The position numbers were made by a program, and so were the translations under genes. The notes beneath the pieces are model-generated. The model had not been told where the DNA came from. It searched no databases and saw only the letters and a program-made list of their open reading frames with translations. Of a stretch of 64,000 nt of DNA, positions 42,931 through 53,412 are shown piece by piece. Numbering within the stretch: position 1 is the stretch's first letter; the number at the start of each line of letters is the position of its first letter. The stretch is from Symsagittifera roscoffensis (taxonomy: Eukaryota > Xenacoelomorpha > Acoela > Convolutidae), in assembly GCF_963678635.1 (NCBI RefSeq), contig NC_087067.1, positions 45,828,515 to 45,892,514 of the forward strand. The letters run 5' to 3'.

Positions 42931-43646
42931 TTGATGAAGCAGCAAGCACCAAAACATGCAAGTTTTTTGGGCACTTATGGTCCATAACTTCCAAAAAAGG
43001 CAGTTTTTTTCCATATTTTCATTAAAAAAATAAGCATATGAGGGGTTTGGGGGATTTCGAAAAACCAGCTCGAGCAATATAAAAAACCAAAAAAAAACTG
43101 GAAGAAGTATCCGCCTCCTCGAAATAATTTTAACTCCGCCCCTGTGTTTTATTAAGAAGAGCTAGTAACTTTGCGTATGTTAATTATACGAGGCTAATTT
43201 GATACGTCTACATTTGTCTAAAAAACTACCCACCGAGCATAATGTCATTACTTTCATCAAATATTCAAAAAGCGGGATCAAAAACTTGATATTAGTTCAT
43301 GCATAAGAATTAAATTTTGGAAAAAAGTTCGTACACGGAAGATTATGAGGGAGAGGACATAATTTTAGCTAAAAAAAAGTTTGCAATTCATGTGCCAGCT
43401 AGCTAATTTAGTGGGAGGCGGGTCGGTTTGGACATGTTACACAGACAAGACATCTTAAATTTGATGCAGTTTTAAAGCGCATTTTCAGGTCGTTCAATCA
43501 GAAACAAAATTTTAGTTTATTGAATAATTTCTCATAGCGTGTTCTGTTTTAAAGATACGAACATTTACAAACACAAAGAAAACACGCACCATACAATTTA
43601 TCTTGCTTGGTTGAGTGTTTTTTTTCGCAAATATATACGTTCTATA
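42931..43646. other. Transition region between satellite and gene, with a possible hAT-type MITE end at about 43111-43144
   Basis: This is unique, AT-rich sequence. CTCCGCCCCTG at 43134-43144 matches the terminal sequence of the hAT-like MITEs found elsewhere in the window (TCCGCCCCTG). However, I find no matching left end or target duplication, so at most this is a remnant. The rest shows no reading frame worth reporting. It should contain the promoter of the gene starting at 43647. TATATAC lies about 10 bases before the ATG, too close to act as an ordinary TATA box unless the leader is very short. Confidence 0.4.
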
Positions 43647-45394
43647 ATGGCGTCGACTAAAAATGCAAACAACGCAATGAACAACCCCATTGCAAGGTAA
43701 AGTTCATCTCTATTTCAGTTTTTCTAACCCAATTAATAAGATTTCTCGAACCTCCATTGAAAGTTTAATCATAATCTAATTTCAAACAATCATTCGATTC
43801 CAAAAAAACCGGCTGAAATCCATAGTTAACCTTGGTCGATCAAACCATTTTTATCCATGACTATCATCAAGAGTTAGTAGACCTCACATTTCAGGTGAGC
43901 TCAGGGGCGGATCTAGGATTTTCTCGAGGGGGCGGATTTTCAAAAGATTTTCCAAAATTTTGTCGGCATTTTTTGCGGTTGATTAAATTGATTGTTTGAG
44001 GTCTCCCACATCAATAAAAATGCCGTCTTCTGTCCAAATTTTCTGCGCCGCAGACAAAATTTGAAAAAACTGCCCAAAATTTGAAAAAACTGGCTGAAAA
44101 AACGGACGTCTCAAAATAGTACAAAGGGGGACCCTTTGGGTCGGCTAGGGTTCAATGTCTTGAAATATATTGACGCCCCCCACCCCTAAATCCGCTACTG
44201 GTTGAACTCACAAAAAGTAGAAAGTGCTAGACACATGTATGGCAAACTTTATTGCTTAAGTTTGCAAGAATAAATTCTTCAAAAATTATTTAGAAAGAAT
44301 GATTGAAAAGATTGAGTTCATTCATTCAAATGCATGCAATTTGTTTTAAAATTTAGTTTTCTGATTGGAAAATAAGATCGGAAAATTAAGACCTAACTCT
44401 CTTAATTGTTGGTTTCTGTTGATTACAGGTGACAATTTTTTTTGAAATTAACTTGATCATCCAGCTAGTGAGTATATTTAGGCAAAAGTATGACAAATAT
44501 GGCCCCTATGGAGCCAAACTGGCTCTAGCAGAAAAAAAATTGCTCCGGCCGAAGGAAAACACCCGGAACAAAGTGCTGGTTGCTCTAACATATGTCCTAA
44601 TAATGCTGGGATCTCCAGCCTTACTTTCAACGTATTATTTGCTGTTCTTCGAGGAAAATGCGACTAGAAATGGGGTGGTTACTACAACAGCTGCCCCGGA
44701 CTTATCTGCGGTTACAACTATTGCGGCGACAACGGAGGCTGTAGAAAATACAACCGAAGATCCGGTAACAGGTGACGGGGATGCTGGAACCGGAGATGGC
44801 GGAACTGGAGGTACTGGAACCGGAGATGGCGGAACTGGAGGTACTGGAACCGGAGATGGCGGAACTGGAGGTACTGGAACCGGAGATGGCGGAACTGGAG
44901 GTACTGGAACCGGAGATGGCGGAACTGGAGGTACTGGAACCGGAGATGGCGGAACTGGAGGTACTGGAACCGGAGATGACGGAACTGGAGGTACTGGAAC
45001 CGGAGATGGCGGAACTGGAGGTACTGGAACCGGAGATGGCGGAACTGGAGGTACTGGAACCGGAGATGGCGGAACTGGAGGTACTGGAACCGGAGATGGC
45101 GGAACTGGAGGTACTGGAACCGGAGATGGCGGAACTGGAGGTACTGGAACCGGAGATGGCGGAACTGGAGGTACTGGAACCGGAGATGGCGGAACTGGAG
45201 GTACTGGAACCGGAGATGGCGGAACTGGAGGTACTGGAACCGGAGATGGCGGAACTGGAGGTACTGGAACCGGAGATGGCGGAACTGGAGGTACTGGAAC
45301 CGGAGATGGCGGAATTGGAGGTACTGGAACCGGAGATGGCGGAACTGGAGGTACTGGAACTGGAGATGGCGGAACTGGAGGTACTGGAGCCTGA
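43647..45394 (+). CDS. Predicted single-pass membrane protein with 20 Gly/Thr/Asp-rich decapeptide repeats (two exons)
   Basis: My model joins exon 1 (43647-43696, ATG in the context TATAATGG) to exon 2 (44482-45394). The donor is AAG/GTAAAG. The acceptor is TATATTTAG/G, which keeps the frame (split codon AG/G). The 320-residue product starts MASTKNANNAMNNPIAR, has a basic segment (QKYDKYGPYGAKLALAEKK), and then a hydrophobic stretch at about residues 46-73 (VLVALTYVLIMLG...). Next come a Thr-rich stem with possible N-glycosylation sites at N76 and N106, and 20 repeats of GDGGTGGTGT (about residues 121-320) up to the stop. The positive charges before the membrane segment suggest the N-terminus is inside and the repeats outside. 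No signal peptide is needed. I do not recognise the family. A mucin-like or matrix-interacting surface protein is a guess. ATTAAA at 45534-45539 may serve for polyadenylation. An alternative acceptor at 44428 would put exon 1 into an immediate stop. Confidence 0.68.
43697..44481 (+). other. Intron of the repeat-protein gene
   Basis: This 785-base intron runs from GTAAAG to TATATTTAG. It holds a 299-bp MITE (43902-44200). Two sites inside it have the joined acceptor-donor form CAG/GTGA: TTTCAG/GTGAG at about 43894 and TTACAG/GTGAC at about 44428. These could be cryptic acceptors or zero-length-exon sites. The phase match between the two exons is the main support for the intron limits. Confidence 0.55.
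43902..44200 (-). mobile_element. hAT-like non-autonomous element (MITE), copy 1, 299 bp
   Basis: The left end CAGGGGCGGATCTAGGATTT and the right end CCTAAATCCGCTACTG form imperfect terminal inverted repeats (CAGNNGCGGATNTAGG). The flanking 8-mers GGTGAGCT (43894-43901) and GTTGAACT (44201-44208) agree at six of eight positions, as an aged hAT target duplication would. There is no transposase frame. The interior (CTGCGCCGCAGACAAAATTT and nearby, read on the other strand) matches the copies at 55300 and 60426, so this is one family. It lies in the intron of the repeat-protein gene. Orientation is given relative to the 55300 copy. Confidence 0.78.
44791..45390 (+). repeat. 30-bp coding minisatellite, exactly 20 copies
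   Basis: Twenty copies of a 30-bp unit (CGGAGATGGCGGAACTGGAG plus GTACTGGAAC) run without a length change. Only a few bases differ: GATGAC in copy 7 (Asp for Gly), AATT in copy 18 (Ile for Thr), and changes at the edges of copy 20. Such uniformity means recent expansion or ongoing homogenisation, and copy number is likely to vary between individuals. It is in frame with the gene and encodes TGDGGTGGTG repeats. Confidence 0.97.
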
Positions 45395-46057
45395 AATACT
45401 AGTACAATTCAGCCCTAAGCATAAGAACTGATATTTGTTTTTAGTTTTAACACTTGATGTTTATAAATTGTTCATAAGAAAAAGTTTTGATTGATTCTTT
45501 GCACATTTAATTTAAACTTCCACAATTTTACACATTAAAAGTTTTTTAAAAGAAAGTGTTTCTTCAGTGAGAAAAACGCTTGAAACAATTTTGGATTGCT
45601 GAATCTCTAAATTTTCAATCATTGACGTATTATTTTTGCAAATCCAAAGTCATGCTCAATGACAATCCTGTATACTCTATAATTCAAAAATTTCTAAAGT
45701 GCTTTTTCTGAACACTGGGAAAATTTGAAAGAAACTCTCATGCAATTTGAAAGACAGATGGAAAAGTTTGAAACGTTATTGCAATAGTAAAAAGATAAAT
45801 AGTGCTTAAGCAATTGTTTCCCTGAAATATTAAGACGTACCGGAATTTTGAAGTGGCTTGCCCAAAAAGTGTACGCAGAGTTAAAATCTTTGAAGACAAA
45901 AACCTTGAAAACTTTTTTCACTGTTCTTCCGGATATCAAATTGGTTCAGAAAAGTCAATTTACCGAACAAGAAAAAATTAGTTTCGACTTTTTTGCACAG
46001 GTAAGTCTGTGGTGCTGCCTAATTGAACTAAGAAGAAATTATGTTGCCTAAAGATAG
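45395..46057. other. 3' flank of the repeat-protein gene; AT-rich, nothing else recognised
   Basis: This contains the probable 3' untranslated region and intergenic sequence. Short overlapping frames on both strands (for example about 45694-45939 minus and 45848-46051 plus) lie back to back with no codon bias, domain or splice support. I see no RNA gene or element end. Confidence 0.6.
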
Positions 46058-46556
46058 ATAGTCGCAAACCTCAGCCCTGGCTAGCTGAATTAATGCTTAT
46101 TTTATGTCGAATAGTGCCCTTCTTTCACAAAAAATTACCTTTCTTACTTTGTTCAGCTTTAATCCTTCTCGAAATTTGGAATTTTTTGTTGCGATATTTA
46201 ATTCAAGTCAAAGAGTATTTCAAGTAGGGTTTTTTGTTCCTTCACGATTACCCAAAGCTGAGGGATTTGCTATTGTGCCGATTCTCTGTTGCGTCTCATT
46301 GGCATCTTTCATCTAAAAACTAATTTATAAGTATATTGCTGAGTTTTTAATATTCTCCCTCAGCGCTATGCCATTGTGAAGAAACAGAAAACCTTGTTCT
46401 AAGTACGGTTTTCTGTTGAAATTAATTAAATTCCGTAACGAAAAATCTCAATTCTCGAGAAAAATTACAACTGAACAAAGCAAGAAAGGCAAGATTTTGT
46501 GGAAAAAAGGCAAGATTTGACGTAAAATTGAGGTTGAGGTTGAGGTTTGCGACTAT
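46058..46556. mobile_element. MITE-like element with 13-bp inverted ends and TA target site
   Basis: The ends are GTCGCAAACCTCA (46061-46073) and TGAGGTTTGCGAC (46541-46553). They are perfect reverse complements, each flanked by TA (46059-46060 and 46554-46555). Including the flanks, 16 bases match. The length of about 0.5 kb, the lack of a transposase frame and the TA duplication fit a Tc1/mariner-type non-autonomous element. The right end has GAGGTT repeated three times, a small expansion of the terminal sequence. I found no second copy in the window. Confidence 0.6.
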
Positions 46557-46568
46557 TTTTTGATCAAT

Positions 46569-47611
46569 TCCTTTGAAATATAGTTTACTAACTCAACCGG
46601 GCTAGCTAAAGTACTGCTATTTTTAATTCTAATTTTGCCTTTTTGCCTTTTGTCACAAAATTTGAACCACTTTTATAAATTTGAAAAGTTATTTCCGTCT
46701 AACTGTGTGAGTGAGTTTTCAATTGATTGTTTATGCAAGGTTCTTGTTTTTTTTCCAACTTTTGCAAACTTTTATAATGTCAAACTGTTGTTCATACCGA
46801 TGATCTTGAGCAATTAAGTCAGTCAAAATTTAAGCATTTTAGATCAATCATTTTTAAACACGGTTTTTATCTGTGGAAATCTATAATACTAAACTGAACT
46901 CCGACGTTGAAATGAGCAGTTCTAGATCAACTAATTTTGATCAGCTTTTTTGACCCAAAAGCTATCGCAATTGAAAGTTTGGACTGACAATAATAATTTA
47001 ACCATTAAAAAGCAATTGACCATTAAAAAATTGCAAAAATCGAGACCAAGCAGAATTGATTAAAAAGAGCAATATGTCAATTTTGAGCAGTTTTTGCAGG
47101 CAAATTTAAATTTTAGGTGCTTGAGTTCTTAAGATTTATTTCTTAAGGTAAAGAAAATTTTCGCATGCAAAAACAGTCTGAAATAGAGTTCATGTCCAAA
47201 AATTGGCAATATCGGTGAGGTTGAAAAGTTTAATCAATTTTTTAATCGTTTAAACAAGCATTTTAGTAAAACTATTTTTTCGAAAACCCTTCTTACGTGA
47301 TAAAATTAGTAATAAGATGAAATTCGACGACAAAATGAGCAGTCTTTTGAAGATCTGAAATGCTCTAGTGTTTGGAATATTGAGCCTTTTAGTTGAATGA
47401 ACCTTTAAGTCAAAATTATTTCATCGTCCAAACTTTGAAATCAAAAGCGTTGATGGTTTCCGCGTATTTTTCACGTTTGTATACATTTCTCTATTTTTTT
47501 CCTTATATTTTACGTATAAGCAACTTTCAGGTTCACTAATCTGTTTAAAGCACTTCAGGTGCATTACATGCTATTTTATTTAATTTTGTCTTTTCAACTT
47601 CTGATCAACTC
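46569..47611 (+). repeat. Recent tandem duplication, copy 1 (segments A and B, lacking block X)
   Basis: Segment A (46569-47343) and segment B (47344-47611) match A' (47612-48398) and B' (49488-49742) with only a few percent difference. In this copy A joins B directly at AAATGAGCAGT/CTTTTGAAGA. In the second copy 1089 bases (block X) lie between them. The outer breakpoints carry TGATCAA (46561-46567, 47602-47608 and 49731-49737), which is probable microhomology or the original crossover site. There is no coding sequence. Confidence 0.88.
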
Positions 47612-49742
47612 TCCTTTGAAATATAGTTTACTAACTCAACCGGGCTAGCTAAAGTACTGCTATTTTTAATTCTAATTTTGCCTTTATGACTTTTGTCACA
47701 AAATTTGAACCACTTTTATAAATTTGAAAAGTTATTTCCGTCTAACTGTGTGAGTGAGTTTTCAATTGATTGTTTATGCAAGGTTCTTGTTTTTTACTTT
47801 TTTTCTGTTCCAACTTTTGCAAACTTTTATAATGTCAAACTGTTGTTCATACCGATGATCTTGAGCAATTAAGTCAGTCAAAATTTAAGCATTTTAGATC
47901 AATCATTTTTAAACACGGTTTTAACCTGTGGAAATCTATAATACTAAACTGAACTCCGCCGTTGAAATGAGCAGTTCTAGATCAACTAATTTTGATCAGC
48001 TTTTTTGACCCAAAAGCTATCGCAATTGAAAGTTTGTACTGACAATAATAATTTAACCATTAAAAAGCAATTGACCATTAAAAAGTTGCAAAAATCGAGA
48101 CCAAGCAGAATTGATTAAAAAGAGCAATATGTCAATTTTGAGCAGTTTTTGCAGGCAAATTTAAATTTTAGGTGCTTGAGTTCTTAAGATTTATTTCTTA
48201 AGGTAAAGAAAATTTTCGCATGCAAAAACAGTCTGAAATAGAGTTAATGTCCAAAAATTGGCAATATCGATGAGGTTGAAAAGTTTAATCAATTTTTTAA
48301 TCGTTTAAACAAGCATTTTAGTAAAACTATTTTTTCGAAAACCCTTTTTACGTGTTAAAATTAGTAATAAGATGAAATTCGACGACAAAATGAGCAGTTT
48401 TAGGTTATAAAACTTCGTTCAGATTCTTTACCGAAACAATATTGCCAACTTTTTGCCATTAACTATAGATCTTGCTCATCTATCATATATTCAAATGCGG
48501 TCTTCACTATTTCGCCTTGCTCATTTTTTTTCCACAAAATATTTTTGCTGGTTTTTTTAAAGAAGTTTATACAATAAAAATTTGACAAAAATTAAAATTC
48601 TCAACTCCGTAATATAAGTTGCTGTCAGGGGACTTTTAACCTTTGCAAATTAAGCCTCCAAAATGATTGCTCAAATCTTTTTAGTTTTTTACGTATTTTG
48701 ATTTTTTAAAAACAGTATTTTTTCGAAGAAAATGTATTTTAAAACTAGACAAAATTTGAAACTCTCAAACTTGTAGTTTGATGCTCAGTTCACAGAATAT
48801 TTCTGGGAATCCAAATCTATTAGTTTTGTCTCCGAGAACTGGTATTTTTCAATATTTTCAAAATTATTTAAAAACAAACTAGAATTAGAAAACAACGTTT
48901 CAAATTTTTAAAACTCAACCCTACAGTGGGGTGTTCTCTGGGTATTCTCAGAGATTGCAGATCTTGGCTTGAAATTAATTTGCTCATTTCGTCTTAGTTT
49001 CTGAGATAAGCTTTTTTGCAAGCTTATTGAAAACTTTTCTAAAAACTTAAGAACTAAGATATCGTCCAAATTAAAAAGACTGAACACTATCGCGTGGTAC
49101 TCTTAAGGTACTCTCAGGATCCTGTCTGGACTCCAGATATGGTTGCTCGGCGCCATTTGTTTTCTTTGACTTGATGTTATTATTTTTGAAAACTTTCAAA
49201 AGTGTCAAAATTCAAAGAATCACTTCTCAAGATTTCAAATTGTCGACCCTTTGCTGGGGTGACATCAGGTTACTATCAGCGGATGCCGAAGTGGCCTCTC
49301 ATTTGAAAATTAGTGCTCCAATTTTTTTATAATAAATAAATTTTAAAAAAAGGTCTGATTTTTAAAAAAATAATTAGGCTAGATTTTGAATCCCATTTAT
49401 GAGTTTGATGATTTTGCAATTGAAGTTGTTTCATTATTTTTACTTAGAAAATGCAGCTGTATGTTGTCGTCCTTTTTTTAGGTTTTTCTTTTGAAGATCT
49501 GAAATGCTCTAGTGTTTGGAATATTGAGCCTTTTAGTTGAATGAACCTTTAAGTCAAAATTATTTCATCGTCCAAACTTTGAAATCAAAAGCGTTGATGG
49601 TTTCCGCGTATACATTTCTCTATTTTTTTCCTTATATTTTACGTATAAGCAACTTTCAGGTTCACTAATCTGTTTAAAGCACTTCAGGTGCATTACATGC
49701 TATTTTATTTAATTTTGTCTTTTCAACTTCTGATCAACTCTC
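47612..49742 (+). repeat. Recent tandem duplication, copy 2 (A', block X, B')
   Basis: A' has a 12-base net insertion relative to A near 47795-47812. B' lacks 15 bases present in B near 47466 (between two GTAT motifs). Block X (48399-49487) is unique to this copy within the pair, but its right part is related to the older duplicate near 50150-50470. The simplest order of events is duplication of A-X-B followed by loss of X from the first copy. TTTTAGGTT occurs at both edges of X. Confidence 0.85.
48750..49330 (+). repeat. Degenerate array of an about 150-170-bp unit inside block X
   Basis: A degenerate motif of the form CTCAACCCTACAGTGGGGTG, followed by TTCTCTGGGTATTCTC, recurs. Recognisable members start near 48765, 48905, 49080 and 49240, and two more occur near 50185 and 50350. 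Each is preceded by an AAATTT/GAAAACTTT-rich spacer. The members are highly diverged, so this is an old tandem array later caught up in larger duplications. Confidence 0.55.
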
Positions 49743-50870
49743 AATTTTTTGATAACTTTGCATGCAGAAGCTAACTCAGAGCAAATTTTTGGGTCAGGGT
49801 TTTTTGAAGCATCGAAATATCAGGCAAAACTTTTGGCAAATCAAAAAATTGCCTTTTTAACACAAAATTGAAGCAGAGTTTTGCACCAATTGCAATACAA
49901 CACAATCATACAAAAAGCATAAGTCGGAAATGAGGGTTTTTATTCTGAGATATGAAACTTTTATGATTTGTACAGAAATTTTCAGAAAATTTAGATCTGG
50001 AAAATTTTTCACCAAATTTGAAACTACCACATCCAGTAGTCAAGTGTTTTCGAGGAATGTGCAATTTGTTTCTCCAAAGTTGACAGCTCAAAAACTTTTT
50101 GTTTCCGAGATATGATATTTTTATATTTTTCCAAGTTTACTTTTCAAAAAACTTTAATTAGAAAACCAAGTTTCAAATTGTTAAAATTCAACCCTACATT
50201 GCGGCTTTTTTGGGTACTCTCATAGGTTGCAGTTTTGTTTTGAAATTTATTTGCTCATATTATCTCAGTTTCTGAGATATGCTGTTTTGTATGCTTTTTC
50301 AAAATTTTCTAAAAATTTAAGGCCTAAAGTATCGTCTAAGGTTGAAAGACTCAACACTAAGGAGGGGTGCTCTCAAAGTATTCTCAAGATTTATGACTGG
50401 ACTCCAGTTATGACTGACCAACGTTTTTTGTTTTCTTAAATGTGACGTTATAATGTTTGAAAGTTTTCAAAGTTTTCAATTTCAATCAAACACTTTTCAA
50501 AGCCTTATTGGTTTCCGCGTCGTTTTTCACAGTTGTATTCATTTCCCTGTTTTTTTTTCAAACTTTATGTATAAGCAACTTATATGTACACACTTTTTCA
50601 TTTAAATTTGTCTGTTGAAACTTTTTGCAACTCTCAAATTCTAGATATTTTTGCATGCAGAAAAGAACTCGTCAGACCAAAGTTTTTAGTCAGAAATTTG
50701 TAAAACATCAAAATATCATGCAAAACTCTGACAAATCGATTTATTGCTTTTTTAACACAAAGACAAAGCGGTGTTTTGCACCACTTGGGATACAACACAA
50801 TCATAAAAAAAACGAAAAAAAAACGTCGAAAAACATTAGGTGAACCAAAAACTTCGTATAGCTCGATGAA
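49743..50870 (+). repeat. Older diverged duplicate of the 48880-49930 segment
   Basis: The sequence at about 50150-50830 follows the order of about 48880-49930 with many substitutions and some missing pieces. Shared landmarks include TGCTCAT...CTCAGTTTCTGAGATA, TGGACTCCAG, GGTTTCCGCGT, TATAAGCAACTT, TTTGCATGCAGAA and ATACAACACAATCATA (about 49893 and 50791). The copy lacks about 300 bases of block X and much of B'. No reading frame is kept in common between the copies, so I regard both as non-coding. Confidence 0.65.
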
Positions 50871-52269
50871 AAATACTTATGGCACAGCTAGAGCTGGAAA
50901 TACTTGTTTAATATTTTTTGTAATTGTTCTACTGATGCGGGATGAAATGCGTAATTTCACAAAGTGGTATTTGCCCGAAACATAAGTTGTTTTTCGACGA
51001 AAACAAGTGGGAAGTGTAAAAACTTTTGAGATAATCAAGTTTACCAAGTAGAAAACGTATCTCTTACATGAAAATTAAGGAACCGCTGCTTCTGCAGGAA
51101 CCATTATCGCAAATGGTTTTTTCAGATAACTTTTTCATCTCAAAATTGATTGAGTAAATTTTAAGAAAAATAAGGAGTTTTCTAAAACGCGGTCAAAAGC
51201 ATTTCAAAAAAACCTTAATTTTTTCCTGCAAAGAGCAGGCTGTGGCTGCTCAAGAAAAAACAATTCCAGAAACATAAAACTCGTTCGTGGACTTGTTGGA
51301 ATTGCATTTTTTTTTTGCAAGTAAGCTGGGTATTGCCAGTTGAAAAATTAGGTTTTGAACTACCCAGTGTTTTGATTAAACTTATGATATGTGATTTGGC
51401 TTGATAGTTATCGAAAACAAACCGTCAGCAAATCAAAAATCTGACATTTCCGAGAATCATAGTATTTTGTGAGGGAAAATTATGAGTAGCCGCTTATGCA
51501 GATTGGGTTCACGCAACCTGTGCTTTCAACTGTACTTATTTGGGTATCAAAAATATAATCATTTTTTGAAATTTTTGGAGGTTTTTGTTTTCGATAATTT
51601 TGTTGGACTGCAGAAGAGGCTAACTTTGATTTAACTTGCTCATCAGATGACTCATTAGATTTAGCGTCTTTTTGATTGATTAAGAAAAGCCAGAACTACC
51701 TTTTTAGTGTAAGCTTCGGCCACGAAACTCGCAAAAAAATTGCAGCATGATAATTTTGGTGAAACTTTTATCAATTTTGGGTTTCATTTGTTCTTGTCTA
51801 ATCTGAGCCCAACGAGAAAAGCGCATTCAAAGTTTCAAATTTTGAACACTTTGTCCGGATAATTTAAATCAGCTCTGTAGTTTTAATAGCTCATTTATAT
51901 GAGAAAGACTACAGTTTTTTGGAGCTTTGTTTTTCAGCAATTTTTTAATTCATTTTTTGAATTCAGTTGGTGAAAAATCGAGAAAAAAATCTATGCTTGT
52001 GAGGAATCAATTTTAAAAAAATCCCAACGTTTTGCCAATTTGAAAAATTTACCATAATTAAACTATTTGAAAAAAAATTTCGTAGACGGTAAAGTCGAAA
52101 TACTCCAAGCTTTTGCCGGATACGAACAGTATTGTTTTTGACTAGTAACTGAATTTTCCGAACTTTGGCATAGTCCAGAAAGACAAAATGCTCAAATACA
52201 ATGGCAGGGCTTTGATTGCAAAGACTCTAGTATTGAGACTTCTGGCATAATTCACTGATAGTAAATTTT
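50871..52269. other. AT-rich non-coding stretch; start matches a third diverged copy downstream
   Basis: About 50770-51190 and 52300-52760 share a series of landmarks (GCACCA plus ATACAA, ATGACTCGATAAAA or a near match, TGATGCGG, AACTTTTGAGAT), so they are old duplicates. The rest (about 51200-52269) holds no frame, inverted terminal repeat or RNA-like structure that I can support. Confidence 0.5.
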
Positions 52270-52760
52270 ACATCTAAGATATTTAATGCGGATAATGAAC
52301 ACAGATTCGAAGTGGAGCTTCGCACCATTTTCAATACAAAACAAACATAAAAAAAAACAAAAGTCGTCGAAAAAAATTAGATGTTTTTAAAAAACTAGGT
52401 ATTTTAAATGTTTTAAAAAACATTTTGTATGACTCGATAAAACGATCAAGGCTTAAAACCAGCTAAAACAGGAGGTATCTGTTTGATATTGAATGAATTT
52501 GCTATTGTGATGCGGCACTAAAAAAGTGATTTTTGAAATCAGACTTTCCCCAAAGCCCTAGTTGTTTCTCTACTGAAATAGGTGAGAAGAAAGAAAACTT
52601 TTGAGATTTGAAAACTTTCCAATAGACATAAACTTTCTCTTGCAGAAAACCAGGAGTAACCCGTTCTGCTCGAAAAAATTACGCAACCGCTTCTTTCAAT
52701 TGAAATTTTCATCTCATTTGATAGGTTAGCTTTTAAGAACACTCAAAAGTTCGAAAACCT
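52270..52760 (+). repeat. Third, most diverged copy of the 50770-51190 segment
   Basis: The landmarks CTTCGCACCATTTTCAATAC, CGTCGAAAAAAATTAG, TGTATGACTCGATAAAACG, GTGATGCGGCA and AAACTTTTGAGAT occur in the same order as in the segment from about 50770, with many differences. It shows that the local duplication process has run for a long time. A reverse-strand frame here (52539-52742) is not conserved in the sister copy. Confidence 0.5.
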
Positions 52761-53400
52761 AACTTTCCCAAATTCGTAACTTTGTTCTGCTAAAAACAGT
52801 TTGCGGCTGGCAAAGCAGAGCATATTCCAAAGATCGGGTTTCTCGATTGAATACTGGGCCAGAGAATTGGCACGGTAAAAAAACTCCAAAAACTGGTCAA
52901 AGTTTCAAAACTCTCAATTGTTTCAAGGCCGTTTCAAGGCCGTAAAGTAAAAAGAGACCGGGAGAGTGTGCTGGCACACAAGACGGTAAGCAGTCTTTTT
53001 TGGCTATGCTTTTTAAAAAAATTTATTGCAAAACAGTGATAAAATTTTCTAAGGCGTCTCAAAAAATCCATACATTCGCCAAGCCAGGCATTTGTAATTC
53101 AAATTAGGGAATGAACAATACTTAAGAAGAAGAAAAAAGGCGGCAATCTTTGAGCAGAGACCAGTTGAGCCGGAAAAAAACTGACTTTGTAAGAAAGACA
53201 TTGAAAAATTTCAAGTTCTCCCTCAAGTTACCCTGTAGTAACTAAAAAGTACCCCCCAAAAGTTAAAATTGAATTTTTATGACATTGAGCATGACAACTG
53301 CATATCAACATCATGTGTGATTCAACTGATTTTCTTAAACTAGTTGTTGACCCGAAAGACAGTCTACATTCCTATTTGATAACTACTGCTATTCGCAAGC
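52761..53400. other. AT-rich intergenic sequence with small repeats
   Basis: A perfect 11-bp tandem pair TTTCAAGGCCG lies at 52921-52942, and a 14-base palindrome GTGTGCTGGCACAC at 52966-52979. No gene or element limits are visible. Confidence 0.5.
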
Positions 53401-53412
53401 GTAATTAATTAT

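Noticed and set aside
44429-44481. Start of the repeat protein at GTG 44429
   Set aside because: It follows an AG and is not an ATG. The upstream ATG exon joins in frame only to the acceptor at 44481.
44772-45431. 219-codon alternative frame (repeated EMAELEVLEP) over the minisatellite
   Set aside because: It is a by-product of a stop-free 30-bp unit. The GDGGTGGTGT frame has the upstream exon with membrane segment and a phase-matched splice.
45694-46051. Back-to-back frames on both strands (81 and 67 codons)
   Set aside because: They overlap in antisense, are AT-rich, and lack start context, splice signals or recognisable motifs.
52539-52742. 67-codon minus-strand frame
   Set aside because: It lies in a diverged duplicate; the sister segment near 50990-51190 does not keep the frame.
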